From the NCBI RefSeq assembly GCF_001425265.1, contig NZ_LMEC01000002.1, positions 106,466-170,465 on the forward strand: a DNA stretch of 64,000 nucleotides. Reading direction: 5' to 3'. Positions 1 to 10,101 of the stretch are shown in pieces. A program made the translations under genes and the position numbers. Position 1 is the first letter of the stretch, and every line of letters begins with the position of its first letter. The notes beneath the pieces were generated by a model that was given only the letters and a program-made list of their open reading frames with translations, did not search any database and had not been told where the DNA came from. Source of the DNA: Massilia sp. Root418 (lineage in GTDB: Bacteria > Pseudomonadota > Gammaproteobacteria > Burkholderiales > Burkholderiaceae_D).

Positions 1-418
1 CGCCGCCGCCACCCTGGCGCTGAACGCCCAGGCCGACAGCTTCACCTCGTCCGCGTCGAGCGCCGGCTCGGCCTCCAGCGGCAGCATTTCCACCTCGCTC
101 AACGGTTCCAGCAACAGCTCCAGCGGCGACAAGAAAACCGCCGGCGGCCCGTACCACATCATCCAGATGGCGGCCGCGCCGGGCAAGGCGAACACCACCC
201 GCCTGACCATGGAACACGACGCCAGCAAGCAGCTGCTGGTGCTGGACCTGCCGGCGGCCATCGCCGCCAAGGAAGGCCTGGAACTGGGCGGCGTGGTGCT
301 GACGCAGCCGCGCTCCTACGGCTTCGAGTTCGCCCACGCGGACACGCAAAAGCCCTTCTTCCTGGTGCTGGAAGACGACTGGCATAGCGAACTGGCTGCG
401 CGTCCGGTCAGCCTGTGA
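1..418 (+). CDS. Secreted protein of unknown function, 5'-truncated by window edge
   Basis: An open frame enters from the left edge in frame 2 and ends at TGA 416-418, giving about 138 visible residues. The first visible residues (ATLALNAQA, then a Ser/Gly-rich stretch) look like the end of a signal peptide followed by a low-complexity linker. A compact domain of about 85 residues follows (from PYHIIQM onward). Its stop codon overlaps the GTG start of the next gene (GTGA), so the two are translationally coupled, and both appear to be exported. I do not recognise a family. An internal ATG at 167 is probably not the start, because the upstream frame is open and looks like coding sequence. Confidence 0.7.
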   Translation, partial: AAATLALNAQADSFTSSASSAGSASSGSISTSLNGSSNSSSGDKKTAGGPYHIIQMAAAPGKANTTRLTMEHDASKQLLVLDLPAAIAAKEGLELGGVVLTQPRSYGFEFAHADTQKPFFLVLEDDWHSELAARPVSL

Positions 419-1341
419 TTTTCCGCCGCCTGGCGGCATGCGCGCTAAGCGCCTGCTCGCTGAGCATGGCCGCGCTGCCGCTGACCGCCCTGCCTTTGAA
501 CGAGGTCCAGGCGGCCACCTTCTGCGACCGGGCCAACGCCCTTACCGCAGCCGAGCAGGACACCCTGCTGCGCTTTGCCGCCGTGGTGCGCGAAGCGCTG
601 GCCGAACCGGGCGGCAGCGCCGCCCTGGTGAGCCGCTCCGGCCTCGACCTGTCCCGCTTCAACATCCGCTATTCGCACGCAGCCCTGGGCTGGCGCGGCG
701 AGAGCGGCGCCTGGACCACGCGCCAGCTTTACTACTCCTGCGACGAAAGCCGTCCACGCATCTTCGACCAGGGCGTGGCCGGCTTCGTCATGGGCACGGA
801 CGATCCCAAGCTGGGCTACATCTCGGTGCTGCGCCTGCCTGCGGAGGCGGCCAACGCGGTGCGGCTGGCGTCGCTGGACGGCGAGATCGCGCTTGGGCTG
901 CTGGCGGCTACCTACAGCGCCAATGCCTATGCCTTCAGCCTGCAATACCAGAACTGCAACCAGTGGGTAGCCGAGCTGCTGGCGGCGGCCTGGGGAAACC
1001 TGGCCAACGGCAGTGATGTGCGCGGACGTGCGCAGGCCTGGCTGCGCGATGCAGGCTATGCGCCGCAAGGTGTGGAGGTGAATTCTCCCTTGCTGATGCT
1101 GGCGTCCTACTTCGTGCCGCATGTGCACCTGGACGACCATCCGGCGCAGGACCGCTACGACATGAAATTGAAGGTCAGCCTGCCGTCCACGCTGGAGGAA
1201 TTTGTGCAGCAGCGCTACCCGGCCAGCGAGCGCACGGAGATCTGCCACAACGCGCGGCAGATCGTGGTGCACAAGGGCTGGACGCCGGCCGCCGCGGGAT
1301 GCGAGGCCGGACCGGGCGACCGTGTGATCGCCCTGGACTAG
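415..1341 (+). CDS. DUF2145 family exported protein
   Basis: 308 residues starting at GTG 415, overlapping the previous stop. Residues 1-34 form a signal peptide (basic MIFRR, then a hydrophobic Ala/Leu stretch ending near VQA). The mature part resembles the DUF2145 family by recall. A conserved-looking SHAALGW block (His88) precedes a YQNCNQWV block (Asn180-Cys181). The order His then Asn-Cys resembles circularly permuted NlpC/P60-like papain folds, so a periplasmic peptidase or amidase role is possible but is only inference. It forms a two-gene unit with the upstream secreted protein and converges on the astE gene. Confidence 0.8.
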   Translation: MIFRRLAACALSACSLSMAALPLTALPLNEVQAATFCDRANALTAAEQDTLLRFAAVVREALAEPGGSAALVSRSGLDLSRFNIRYSHAALGWRGESGAWTTRQLYYSCDESRPRIFDQGVAGFVMGTDDPKLGYISVLRLPAEAANAVRLASLDGEIALGLLAATYSANAYAFSLQYQNCNQWVAELLAAAWGNLANGSDVRGRAQAWLRDAGYAPQGVEVNSPLLMLASYFVPHVHLDDHPAQDRYDMKLKVSLPSTLEEFVQQRYPASERTEICHNARQIVVHKGWTPAAAGCEAGPGDRVIALD

Positions 1342-1347
1342 AACCGA

Positions 1348-2397
1348 TCAGGAGAGCCGCACCACCATCAGGCCTGCGCGCAGGCCCACGCGGACGTCCG
1401 GATTCGGAAACACAACCATTTCTTCCGGGTGCTGCACGGTGTAGACCGTGTCGCCGTCGCGGGCGATTTCCTCGCCCTGCTTGAGCGGCGTGAAGTTCCA
1501 GGTGTCTTTGCCGAAGGCCATCTGGAACTGGTCGCTCAGCTTGATGATCTGGCGCGCCGTGGCGTACACGTGGGGCGCCTGCTTCGCTTCCTTGGGCGCC
1601 GCGCCGCGCAGCAGGTCGTCCAGCGCTTGCGACGCGTCGGTGAACTGCGCCAGGTCGTTCTCGCCCAGGGTGCCGATGCGGCCCAGCTCTATCGTGGTGC
1701 CCGCCGCCGCGTGGTGCTCGGCGGAGTAGTAGCTGTAGGTTCCCACGGAGGCGGGATTCATGATGACGGCCCCTATCGCCGCCTGCCCCAGCCAGCCGAT
1801 CAGCTTTTTGCGCGCGCCGTCCTCGATGATTTCGGGGACGATGGCGAAGGTCGGGTAGACCGACGGTCGGATGGCGGTGTGCAGGTCCAGGTGCCAGCGC
1901 ACCGGGCCGGCGCCGCTGAAGAAGACGCTGGTGGCAGCCACCATCTCGTCGGCGCGCGCGGCTTCGGCGGTGCCTGCCAGCGCGCCGCGCTCGGCGCGGA
2001 ACATGCGGTTCAGGTCCGCGTCGATGAAGCGCTTGCCGGCGCGGATGGCGCCGATGTTGCCGACGCAGAGCATCAGGTCCACCGCCAATGCGGAAGGCTG
2101 GTGTGATAGCGCGTCCAGCAGATAGGCCACCACTTCGATGGGGCCGGTCTCGTCGCCGTGCACGCCGACGGAGACCAGCACCGCCGGGCGCGCGCCGGCA
2201 CCGACCGGGGCCGGACGCTTCACCGTCAGGATGCCGTCGGCCGGCTGCGTTACCGCAAAGCCGGCCGCCGCGAAGCGGGCCGCGACGGCACTGAAGTCCG
2301 CCTCGGCCAGCGCGCGCACGGCGTCCGGCAGCGCGCCGGAAGGCGCTGCCGCTGCATCCACGGCGGCTCGCGCCGTCTTGTCGTCTGCAACCGCCAT
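1348..2397 (-). CDS. astE: Succinylglutamate desuccinylase
   Basis: 349 residues. This is the last enzyme of the arginine succinyltransferase pathway, a zinc-dependent hydrolase that splits N-succinylglutamate into succinate and glutamate in the cytosol. The GVHGDETGP motif (zinc-binding His and Glu) and the later WHLDLHTAIRPS block are typical of the AstE/AspA family. It is the last gene of the minus-strand aru operon, four bases after the gdhB stop, so it is almost surely co-transcribed with gdhB. The length matches the family (about 330-350). Confidence 0.95.
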   Translation of the reverse strand: MAVADDKTARAAVDAAAAPSGALPDAVRALAEADFSAVAARFAAAGFAVTQPADGILTVKRPAPVGAGARPAVLVSVGVHGDETGPIEVVAYLLDALSHQPSALAVDLMLCVGNIGAIRAGKRFIDADLNRMFRAERGALAGTAEAARADEMVAATSVFFSGAGPVRWHLDLHTAIRPSVYPTFAIVPEIIEDGARKKLIGWLGQAAIGAVIMNPASVGTYSYYSAEHHAAAGTTIELGRIGTLGENDLAQFTDASQALDDLLRGAAPKEAKQAPHVYATARQIIKLSDQFQMAFGKDTWNFTPLKQGEEIARDGDTVYTVQHPEEMVVFPNPDVRVGLRAGLMVVRLS

Positions 2398-2401
2398 GCG
2401 C

Positions 2402-5400
2402 TTACGCCGCCAGCGGCACGGCGTTGGCCGCTTCGGACAGCGCCCACACGTCCAGCATGGCCTGCTCCAGGTCTGCCGAGGTGGCGTAGCCGGACAGGCC
2501 CAGCGTGTTGGTCACCACTTCCACGGCCTCGGTGGCGTCGTGGCCGTTGGTGGCGCGGGCCAGCACTTGCGACAGCAGGCGCTGCTGGGTGCGGCGCAGT
2601 GCGTGCTGCGCGTAGCTGCGCAGCTGCTCTTGCGAGCGCGTTTGCGCCGGCAGCTTCAGGCCGCGTTCCAGCGTGTCGATGCCGGCCTGTGCGCGCAGGG
2701 CCATGCCCACTTGCAGGAAGGCCGGCAGGTCCATGCCGCCAGGACGCTTGACCGACAGCGCCGCGAACACGAAGACCGCCACGGCTTCAATCGCGTCCAC
2801 CGCCTTCCACGCATGCACAAACTCCGGACGCAGGCCCGGCGTGGTGTCGGCTTCGGACTGGCCATCGGCCGGCACCAGTTTTTTCAGCATGTCCGGCTGG
2901 GCGAACAAGCGGGTCAGCTCGTCCACGCCGCCGGCTGCGCGCAGCTGCTCGCCCGGCACGGCCAGCACGCCCTGGATCACGGCGCGCTGCAGGCTGCGGG
3001 TGCGGCTGTCGACCTTGATCGATACGGCGCGCGGCACCTTCAGCGCGTCCGCGTCCAGCGCCTCGAACACCGGCGCCAGGTTCAGCGCGGACCATGCCTG
3101 GCCCCAGGCCAGGATCACGTCGGCTTCATCGACGCTGTGCTCGGCGGCCAGCTCGCGCAGCATCAGCGGACCGCAGCGGTTCACCGATTCGTTGGCCAGC
3201 ACGGTAGCCAGGATGGCGTTGGCCAGCGGGTGCGCCAATGCAGGACGGGTGGCCACCAGCAGGTCCGGGAAGTAGGGCTTGAGCACCGACTCGGCCCAGC
3301 TTTCCTCCGTCAGCGGCAGCGCCGACAGCAGGCGCTTGTAGCGGTTCTTCACGTTGGCGATCACCACCGCCAGTTCCGGCGTGGTCAAGCCACGGCCATC
3401 GAGCTTGCGGCGCGCCAGTTCAGCCACGGTGGGCAGCTGCTCCAGTTCGCGCGACAGCGCGCCCTCTTCCTCCAGGCTGGCGATCAGCGCGGCGTAGCCG
3501 TCCTGCACCGCGGCGTCGGCCTGGGCTTGCTGCTCGCGCACCAGCAGGTGGGTCTGCAGCGTGTTGTCGCGCAGGACCAGGCGTTCGATGTCGCCGGTCA
3601 TTTCGTTCAGGATGCGGTTGCGGTCCGCTTCGGACAGCTTGCCGGCGTTCATTTCCACGTCCAGCCACATCTTCGCGTTCACTTCATGGTCCGAGCAATC
3701 CACGCCGGCCGAGTTGTCGATCGCATCGGTGAAGATGCGGCCGCCGGACAGCGCGAACTCGATGCGGCCGGCCTGGGTGGCGCCCAGGTTGCCGCCTTCG
3801 GCGACGATCTTGCAGCGCAGCTCATTGCCGTTGACGCGGATGTTGTCGTTGGCGCGGTCCTTCACCTGCGCGTGCGTTTCGGTGGACGACTTGATATAGG
3901 TGCCGATGCCGCCGTTGTAGAACAGGTCCACCGGCGCCAGCAGGATGCGGTGCATCAGCTCTTCCGGCGACAGCGCGGTTTCCGCGATGTCCAGCGCGGC
4001 GCGGATCTGGGGCGACAGTTCGATCGAGCGGGCGCTGCGCGGGAACACGCCGCCGCCCTGCGAGATCAGGTCCTTGTTGTAATCTTCCCACGAGGAGCGC
4101 GGCAGCGCGAACATGCGCTCGCGTTCGGCGAAGGAAACGGCGGTGTCCGGGTTCGGGTCCAGGAAGATGTGGCGGTGGTCGAACGCGGCCAGCAGCTTGA
4201 TCTGGTTCGACAGCAGCACGCCGTTGCCGAACACGTCGCCCGACATGTCGCCCACGCCCACCACGGTGAACGGGGTGGTGTCCATGTTGTGGTCCATCTC
4301 GTAGAAGTGGCGCTTCACGGCTTCGAAGGCGCCCTTGGCGGTGATGCCCATCTTCTTGTGGTCGTAGCCGTTCGAACCGCCCGATGCGAAAGCGTCGCCC
4401 AGCCAGAAGCCGCGCTGCACGGCGATGCCGTTGGCGATGTCGGAGAAGGTCGCGGTGCCCTTGTCGGCCGCCACCACCAGGTAGGGGTCGGCGCTGTCGT
4501 AGCAGACCGTGTCGGCCGGCGCAACGATGTTGCCCAGCACGCGGTTGTCGGTCACTTCCAGCAGGCTGGCGATGAACAGGCGGTAGACTGCTTCGCCTTC
4601 AGCGGCGATGGTCTCGCGCACGGCGTCCTTCGGCATCATCTTGCAGACAAAGCCGCCCTTGGCGCCGGCCGGCACGATGACGGCGTTCTTCACCATCTGC
4701 GCTTTCACCAGGCCCAGCACCTCGGTGCGGTAGTCTTCCATGCGGTCCGACCAGCGCAGGCCGCCGCGTGCCACGGGGCCGCCGCGCAGGTGCACGCCTT
4801 CGAAGCGGCGCGAGAACACGAAGATCTCGCGGAACGGGCGCGGTTCCGGCACCAGCGCCAGGTGGCTGGTGTCGAACTTGAAGATGATCTTGTCGCCCTG
4901 CTGATTGTTCTGGTAGTAGTTGGTGCGCAGCGTGGCGCCCATCAGGTCCACGATGGCGGCCAGGATTTCCTCGGTGTCGGCGTGGTTCACCGACGGCAGG
5001 CGCGACTTGATGCCGGCCAGTTTTTCCAGCGCGGCGGCGCGTTCGGCTTCCGGCAGCGCAGGATCGAAGCGCTGCTCGAACGCGTCCACCAGCTCCTTCA
5101 CCAGCACCGGCTGCTTGCGCAGCGTCTCGGCCACGTAGCGCACCGAGAAGCGGCTGCCCGCCTGGCGCCAGTAGCTCGCGTAGGCGCGCACCAGCTGCAC
5201 CTGGCGGGTGCTCAAGCCGCCTTCGATGACCAGGCCGTTCAGGCGGCCGTCTTCGGCTTCATTGTTGAACAGGGACGTGACCAGGTCCTGCACCACTTCG
5301 GCTACGCCGGGCTGCGCCAGCTTGGCGGCACTGGCCTCGTCCACCAGCAGGCTGGTGACGAAGTGGCGCTTGCCGTCGCCAGTGTGGATGGTATAGGTCT

Positions 5401-7138
5401 GCTCGCGGTCGATCGCCACGCCGGCATTGTGCAGCGCAGGCAGGATGTTGGACAGCGACGGCACGCGCTCCACCGAGTACAGGCGGATGGTGGTGGCGGG
5501 GCTGTCGGCGGAAGCGAGTTCCACGCGCGCAACCACGCGGCCGCCGTCGCCCTGGCGCAGCATGGCGCCCAGGTCGTGGAAGGCCACGGCAGGCGCGGTG
5601 GCGTTCACGTAGTCCACCGGCAGCGCGGCGCACAGTTTGCGCAGGCTGGAACGGGTGGTTTCCTCGAACACGGCGTCGGCCAGGGTGGAGAAGCTGTTGT
5701 GCCAGCCGTCCAGGATGGACAGCAGCGGACGCTGGATGTCCGACTCCAGGTCCAGCGGGTAGCGGGCGGCGTGCGCGATCAGGTAGACGCGCGCCAGCGG
5801 GCCGTCCGCCACCAGGGTTTGCGAGCTGACGTGCGAAGCGCCCGAGCTTTGCTGCAGGGCCTTGGCCAGCGCATGCGCCACGGAGGCGCTGTAGCGTTCG
5901 CGCGGCAGGTAGACCAGCACGTTCAGGTGGCGCGCGTACACGTCGCGGCGGGCGAACACCTTGGTGCGCGGCTGCTTGTACAGCGAGACGACCGCGCCGC
6001 ACACTTCGGCCAGCCATTGCGGTTCGGCTTCCATCGCTTCGGTGCGCGGCAGCGACTCCAGGATCTCGACGAATTTCTCGGCGCGGAAGCCTTCCTTGCG
6101 CACACCGGCGATCTGCAGCACTTGCGCAATGCGGCCGCGCGCGAACGGCATGCGGGCCAGCGGGGTGATGGTGGCGGCGCGGGTAAACAGGCCGACGAAG
6201 CAGTGCTCGCCCAGGATGGCGCCGTTGGCGTCGGTGTTGCGCACGCCGATGAAGTCCAGCTGCTGGTCGCGGTGCAGCGTGCCTTCCACGTCGGCCTTGA
6301 CGATGGACAGGGTATGCGGGCGCTTGGACAGGGTGTCGAAGTCGCCGGGAATGTTGGCCAGGCAGGTGCCGTAGACCGGGTGCGAGGTGTCCTGCAGCAC
6401 GCCGATGCGGCTTGGAATGTCGCGTTCCAGTTCGCGCACGCCCGGCTTCACCTGGTAGTAGGCGTAGCCGAACGGCTCAAAACCTTCGGTGCGGGCCCAG
6501 TCCAGGAAGGCGGCCACTTCCTGGCCTTCTTCGCCGCCGTTGGCTGCGGCGGCCGCGCCCACGCTGGTGAAGCGCTCCTTCATGGCGTCCAGGTCGCGGC
6601 GCACCACGGCGGCGTCGCGCGCCACCAGTTCCAGGCGCGCCACCAGGGCCGCCAGGTCGCCTTCGGCCAGGTCGTCGGCCAGCAGCACCAGCACGTAGGA
6701 TTCGAACTTGCCGCCGGCAGCGTCGGCACCCGCGCCCACGGCCGTGGCCACGCCATCGGCGCCACGCGCCACCGGCAGCACCGCGTTGAGCACGCCGTTG
6801 GCGATCAGGCGCTGCTTGCGCAAGGCCATGACGATGGAATCCACAAGATAGGGCATGTCGTCGTTCAGGATCAGCAACGCGGTCGCCTTGCCGCCACGGC
6901 CGTCGGCGTAGCGCAGCTTGGCGATCTGCACGCCTGCCCCGCTGCGCTTCGCCGCTTGCGCGAACCCTTCCCACAGCACCGGGACCAGGCTGTCCGGCGC
7001 AACGCCGGCCAGGTCTTCTTCGTCGATGGCCGCGAGCCAGGCGCCGATCAGGGCGGAGACTTGGCCGCTGTCGGCCGATTTGTTCGCGTTGATCAGGTCC
7101 AGCGTCTGTTTGCGCAGGTCTTGTGGCATTTGTGTCAT
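2402..7138 (-). CDS. gdhB: Large-type NAD-specific glutamate dehydrogenase (GDH-180 family)
   Basis: 1578 residues from the ATG at 7138. That start has a GGAGAA ribosome site just upstream, whereas an in-frame start at 7174 lacks one. The enzyme oxidises glutamate to 2-oxoglutarate and ammonia with NAD+. The long N-terminal regulatory region precedes the catalytic core, in which PAGAKGGFVCK carries the catalytic lysine and VGVGDMSGDVFGNG is the conserved glycine-rich block. The length fits the family (about 1600). It sits between astB and astE, so its substrate is the pathway's product. The gap to astB (7139-7267) contains a GC hairpin at 7218-7234, which may attenuate or separate transcription. 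Confidence 0.95.
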   Translation of the reverse strand: MTQMPQDLRKQTLDLINANKSADSGQVSALIGAWLAAIDEEDLAGVAPDSLVPVLWEGFAQAAKRSGAGVQIAKLRYADGRGGKATALLILNDDMPYLVDSIVMALRKQRLIANGVLNAVLPVARGADGVATAVGAGADAAGGKFESYVLVLLADDLAEGDLAALVARLELVARDAAVVRRDLDAMKERFTSVGAAAAANGGEEGQEVAAFLDWARTEGFEPFGYAYYQVKPGVRELERDIPSRIGVLQDTSHPVYGTCLANIPGDFDTLSKRPHTLSIVKADVEGTLHRDQQLDFIGVRNTDANGAILGEHCFVGLFTRAATITPLARMPFARGRIAQVLQIAGVRKEGFRAEKFVEILESLPRTEAMEAEPQWLAEVCGAVVSLYKQPRTKVFARRDVYARHLNVLVYLPRERYSASVAHALAKALQQSSGASHVSSQTLVADGPLARVYLIAHAARYPLDLESDIQRPLLSILDGWHNSFSTLADAVFEETTRSSLRKLCAALPVDYVNATAPAVAFHDLGAMLRQGDGGRVVARVELASADSPATTIRLYSVERVPSLSNILPALHNAGVAIDREQTYTIHTGDGKRHFVTSLLVDEASAAKLAQPGVAEVVQDLVTSLFNNEAEDGRLNGLVIEGGLSTRQVQLVRAYASYWRQAGSRFSVRYVAETLRKQPVLVKELVDAFEQRFDPALPEAERAAALEKLAGIKSRLPSVNHADTEEILAAIVDLMGATLRTNYYQNNQQGDKIIFKFDTSHLALVPEPRPFREIFVFSRRFEGVHLRGGPVARGGLRWSDRMEDYRTEVLGLVKAQMVKNAVIVPAGAKGGFVCKMMPKDAVRETIAAEGEAVYRLFIASLLEVTDNRVLGNIVAPADTVCYDSADPYLVVAADKGTATFSDIANGIAVQRGFWLGDAFASGGSNGYDHKKMGITAKGAFEAVKRHFYEMDHNMDTTPFTVVGVGDMSGDVFGNGVLLSNQIKLLAAFDHRHIFLDPNPDTAVSFAERERMFALPRSSWEDYNKDLISQGGGVFPRSARSIELSPQIRAALDIAETALSPEELMHRILLAPVDLFYNGGIGTYIKSSTETHAQVKDRANDNIRVNGNELRCKIVAEGGNLGATQAGRIEFALSGGRIFTDAIDNSAGVDCSDHEVNAKMWLDVEMNAGKLSEADRNRILNEMTGDIERLVLRDNTLQTHLLVREQQAQADAAVQDGYAALIASLEEEGALSRELEQLPTVAELARRKLDGRGLTTPELAVVIANVKNRYKRLLSALPLTEESWAESVLKPYFPDLLVATRPALAHPLANAILATVLANESVNRCGPLMLRELAAEHSVDEADVILAWGQAWSALNLAPVFEALDADALKVPRAVSIKVDSRTRSLQRAVIQGVLAVPGEQLRAAGGVDELTRLFAQPDMLKKLVPADGQSEADTTPGLRPEFVHAWKAVDAIEAVAVFVFAALSVKRPGGMDLPAFLQVGMALRAQAGIDTLERGLKLPAQTRSQEQLRSYAQHALRRTQQRLLSQVLARATNGHDATEAVEVVTNTLGLSGYATSADLEQAMLDVWALSEAANAVPLAA

Positions 7139-7267
7139 CGTTGCTTCTCCAATACGTTGTGTGTATCCGTCCACACCGTGAGGCTTTTGGCTGGACGGCG
7201 GCGACGCTTATTCGGTGGCGGGGGTTGGCCCCGCAACCATATGGGGATGAATCCGGCTTTCTACAAC

Positions 7268-8608
7268 TTACAGATCATACAGCCCTGGCAGGCCGAGGAT
7301 GCGGGTCAGCTCCTCCAGTGCGGCGTGGGTCTCCAGCGCCAGCGCGGGGTCGGCCAGGTCTTTCGGCTCCAGTTGGTCGCGGTAGTGCTTCTCCACCCAT
7401 GCCACCAGCGCGTGATACAGCGCCTCGGTCATGATCACGCCCTGGTGCATGGCCGACGCTTCCTCGTCCGTCAGCGCCACGCGCAGGCGCAGGCACGCGG
7501 GGCCGCCGCCGTTGCGCATGGACTGGCGCAGGTCGAAATGGATCAGCTCATCGACCGGGCCGCCGCCGGCCACCAGGCCCTCCAGGTAGCGTGCCACGGC
7601 GGCGTTTTCCTGGCACTCGTGCGGGATCACCAGCGCCATCCTGCCGTCCGCCTTGGACAGCAGCTGGGAGTTGAACAGGTAGCTGTGCACCGCGTCCGCC
7701 ACGGCCACGGCGCCGGTGTCCACGCGCACCGCCTGCAGCTCGGCGCCTACGCCGGCCATGGCTGCACGCAGCGACGCCAGCGTTGCCGCCTCGTCGGCGA
7801 AAGCCTGCTCGTGGTAGAACAGCACATTGCCGTTGCCGACCGCGATCACGTCGTTGTGGAACACGCCCTGGTCGATCACGTCCGGGTTTTGCTGGATGTA
7901 GACGGTGCGCTCGGCGGCCAGGCCGTGCAGGCGGGCCACGGCCTGCGAGGCTTCCAGCGTCTGGCGCGCCGGATAGCGCCTGGGCGCCGGCGCGGCTGCG
8001 TCGAATTCCACGCGGCCGTAGACAAACATCTCGATCGCTTGCGCGCCGTGCGAGGAGCACAGGCGGGTGTGGTTGGCCGCGCCCTCGTCGCCGAAGGCCG
8101 GCGTGCCGGGCAGCGCATCGTGCACGGCGAAGTGCTTCGGATCGCCGAAGATGGCGCGCAGGCTGCGCGCCGACTGCGCGTGCTCGAAGGCGCGGTGCAG
8201 CTTGTTGTTCAGGTTGGCCGGCGTGAAGTGCACGCGGCCGTCGCCGGTGTCAGCGGACGGGCTGACGGTGGCGGCGTTGGCGGTCCACATGGGCGAGGCG
8301 GAATACGCACAGGCCAGGATCACCGGCGATTCCTTGTAGGCCCTGGCCAGCACGTCGGCATCGCTGCCGGTGAAGCCCAGGCTGCGCAGCAAACGGAAGT
8401 TGGGACGGTCCTGTGGCGGCAGCAGCGCCTGCGCAAAGCCGCGCTGCGCCAGCGCCCGCATCTTCGCCAGGCCCTGCAAGGCAGCCTGCTTCGGATTCGA
8501 CGCGCTCTTGACGTTGTTGAACGAAGCCACGTTGCCGAACGAGAGGCCGGCGTAGTTGTGGGACGGGCCTACCAGGCCATCGAAGTTGAATTCGCGTGCT
8601 TGCCGCAT
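7268..8608 (-). CDS. astB: N-succinylarginine dihydrolase
   Basis: 446 residues, the usual length. It hydrolyses N-succinylarginine to succinylornithine, two ammonia and CO2 (second AST step). The N-terminus ([15 protein letters not shown]) and the C-terminal [12 protein letters not shown] block, which holds the nucleophilic cysteine of this guanidino-group-modifying fold, identify the family. A GAGGA ribosome site precedes the ATG. It follows astD by 17 bases in the minus-strand operon. Confidence 0.96.
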   Translation of the reverse strand: MRQAREFNFDGLVGPSHNYAGLSFGNVASFNNVKSASNPKQAALQGLAKMRALAQRGFAQALLPPQDRPNFRLLRSLGFTGSDADVLARAYKESPVILACAYSASPMWTANAATVSPSADTGDGRVHFTPANLNNKLHRAFEHAQSARSLRAIFGDPKHFAVHDALPGTPAFGDEGAANHTRLCSSHGAQAIEMFVYGRVEFDAAAPAPRRYPARQTLEASQAVARLHGLAAERTVYIQQNPDVIDQGVFHNDVIAVGNGNVLFYHEQAFADEAATLASLRAAMAGVGAELQAVRVDTGAVAVADAVHSYLFNSQLLSKADGRMALVIPHECQENAAVARYLEGLVAGGGPVDELIHFDLRQSMRNGGGPACLRLRVALTDEEASAMHQGVIMTEALYHALVAWVEKHYRDQLEPKDLADPALALETHAALEELTRILGLPGLYDL

Positions 8609-8625
8609 GGGGTCCTCGGATTTCC

Positions 8626-10101
8626 TTAGAAGTTCATGCCGGGCGAAAGCTTGGCCGGCATTTCAAGCGCGCTGTTCTCGATCGAGGCGACCGGGTAGGC
8701 GCAGTAGTCCGCCGCGTAGTAGGCGCTCGGACGGTGGTTGCCGGACTTGCCCACGCCGCCGAACGGCGCGCTGCTGGCGGCACCCGTGGTGGGGCGGTTC
8801 CAGTTGACGATGCCGGCGCGCGCCAGCACCTGGAACTTGTTCCACAACGCTTCGTCGTTCGAAATCAGCGCGGCGGCCAGGCCGTATTCGGTGGCGTTGG
8901 CCACCTTGATGGCGCTGTCGAAATCGTCCACGCGGATGATCTGCAGCAGGGGGCCGAACCATTCCTCGTCCGGGATGCCCCTGGCGCTGGTGGTGTCCAC
9001 GATGCCGGCCGAGACGAAGCCCGTGCCCTCCTGCAGCTGCTTCATTTCCAGCAGCAGCTTGCCGCCCTTGGCCACCATGTCATGCTGCGCCTGCACCAGG
9101 CGCGCGGCGATCGGCGCCGACACCACAGGACCCATGAAGGGCTGCGGCTCGGCGTTGGACGCGCCCACCACCAGCTTCGAGGCCACGTCCACCAGGCGCG
9201 CGATGAAGGCGTCGCCTGCCGGGCCGGTTTGCACCACCAGGCGGCGCGCGCAGGTGCAGCGCTGGCCGGCGGAGATGAAGGCGGACGACACGGCCATGAA
9301 GACGGCCGCGTCCACGTCCTTCACATCCCACACCACCAGCGGGTTGTTGCCGCCCATTTCCAGCGCCAGCAGCTTGCCGGTCTGGCCGGCGAACTGGCGG
9401 TGCAGCGCGGCGCCGGTCTGGCTGCTGCCGGTGAAGAGCACCCCGTCTATATCCTGGCTCTGGCCAAGGGCAATGCCGGTGTCGCGGCCGCCGTTGACCA
9501 GGTTGATGACGCCGGCGGGCAAGCCCGCCTGCTCCCACAGCTGCACGGTTTTCACGGCGGTGCGCGGCGCGTATTCGCTGGGCTTGAACACCACCGTGTT
9601 GCCGGCGATGAGGGCGGGTACGATATGGCCGTTTGGCAGGTGGCCGGGGAAGTTGTAGGGCCCGAACACGCCGAACACACCGTGCGGGCGGTGGCGCAGC
9701 ACGGCTTCGCCGTCGGCCACCTTGCTGCGGGTTTCGCCGGTGCGCGCACCGTAGGACTGGATCGAGATATCGACCTTGTTGGCCATGGTTGTCACCTCGG
9801 TGCGGGCTTCCCACAGCGGCTTGCCCACTTCCTCGGCGATCAGCAGCGCCAGCGCTTCGGCGTTTTCCTTCAACAGGTCCCGGAAGCGGATAACGATGGC
9901 CACGCGCTGCTCCAGCGGCGTGAGCGCCCAGCCTTCGAAGGCGGCACGGGCGGCGCCGGCAGCTGCCGCCACGTCTTCCGCGGTTGCCTCGCGGCTGGCC
10001 CAGGTCTGCTTGCCGTTCGACGGGTCGATGGTCACCAGTTCGGCGCCGTGGCCTGCCGACCACTGGCCGTTAATGAAATTACTCTTGGCTTGTTCAGACA
10101 T
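8626..10101 (-). CDS. astD: Succinylglutamate-semialdehyde dehydrogenase
   Basis: 491 residues, an aldehyde dehydrogenase superfamily member. It oxidises succinylglutamate semialdehyde to succinylglutamate with NAD+ (fourth AST step). [10 protein letters not shown] carries the general-base Glu and [10 protein letters not shown] the catalytic Cys. The coenzyme-binding [16 protein letters not shown] block is intact. Its start overlaps the aruG stop by 8 bases, showing translational coupling. Confidence 0.96.
   Translation of the reverse strand: MSEQAKSNFINGQWSAGHGAELVTIDPSNGKQTWASREATAEDVAAAAGAARAAFEGWALTPLEQRVAIVIRFRDLLKENAEALALLIAEEVGKPLWEARTEVTTMANKVDISIQSYGARTGETRSKVADGEAVLRHRPHGVFGVFGPYNFPGHLPNGHIVPALIAGNTVVFKPSEYAPRTAVKTVQLWEQAGLPAGVINLVNGGRDTGIALGQSQDIDGVLFTGSSQTGAALHRQFAGQTGKLLALEMGGNNPLVVWDVKDVDAAVFMAVSSAFISAGQRCTCARRLVVQTGPAGDAFIARLVDVASKLVVGASNAEPQPFMGPVVSAPIAARLVQAQHDMVAKGGKLLLEMKQLQEGTGFVSAGIVDTTSARGIPDEEWFGPLLQIIRVDDFDSAIKVANATEYGLAAALISNDEALWNKFQVLARAGIVNWNRPTTGAASSAPFGGVGKSGNHRPSAYYAADYCAYPVASIENSALEMPAKLSPGMNF

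Noticed and set aside
2138..8629. A 2163-residue open frame on the plus strand
   Set aside because: It is antisense to astE, gdhB and astB. Its residues are dominated by His, Gln, Arg, Ala and Val, typical of the complementary strand of GC-rich genes, and the minus-strand proteins are clear family members.
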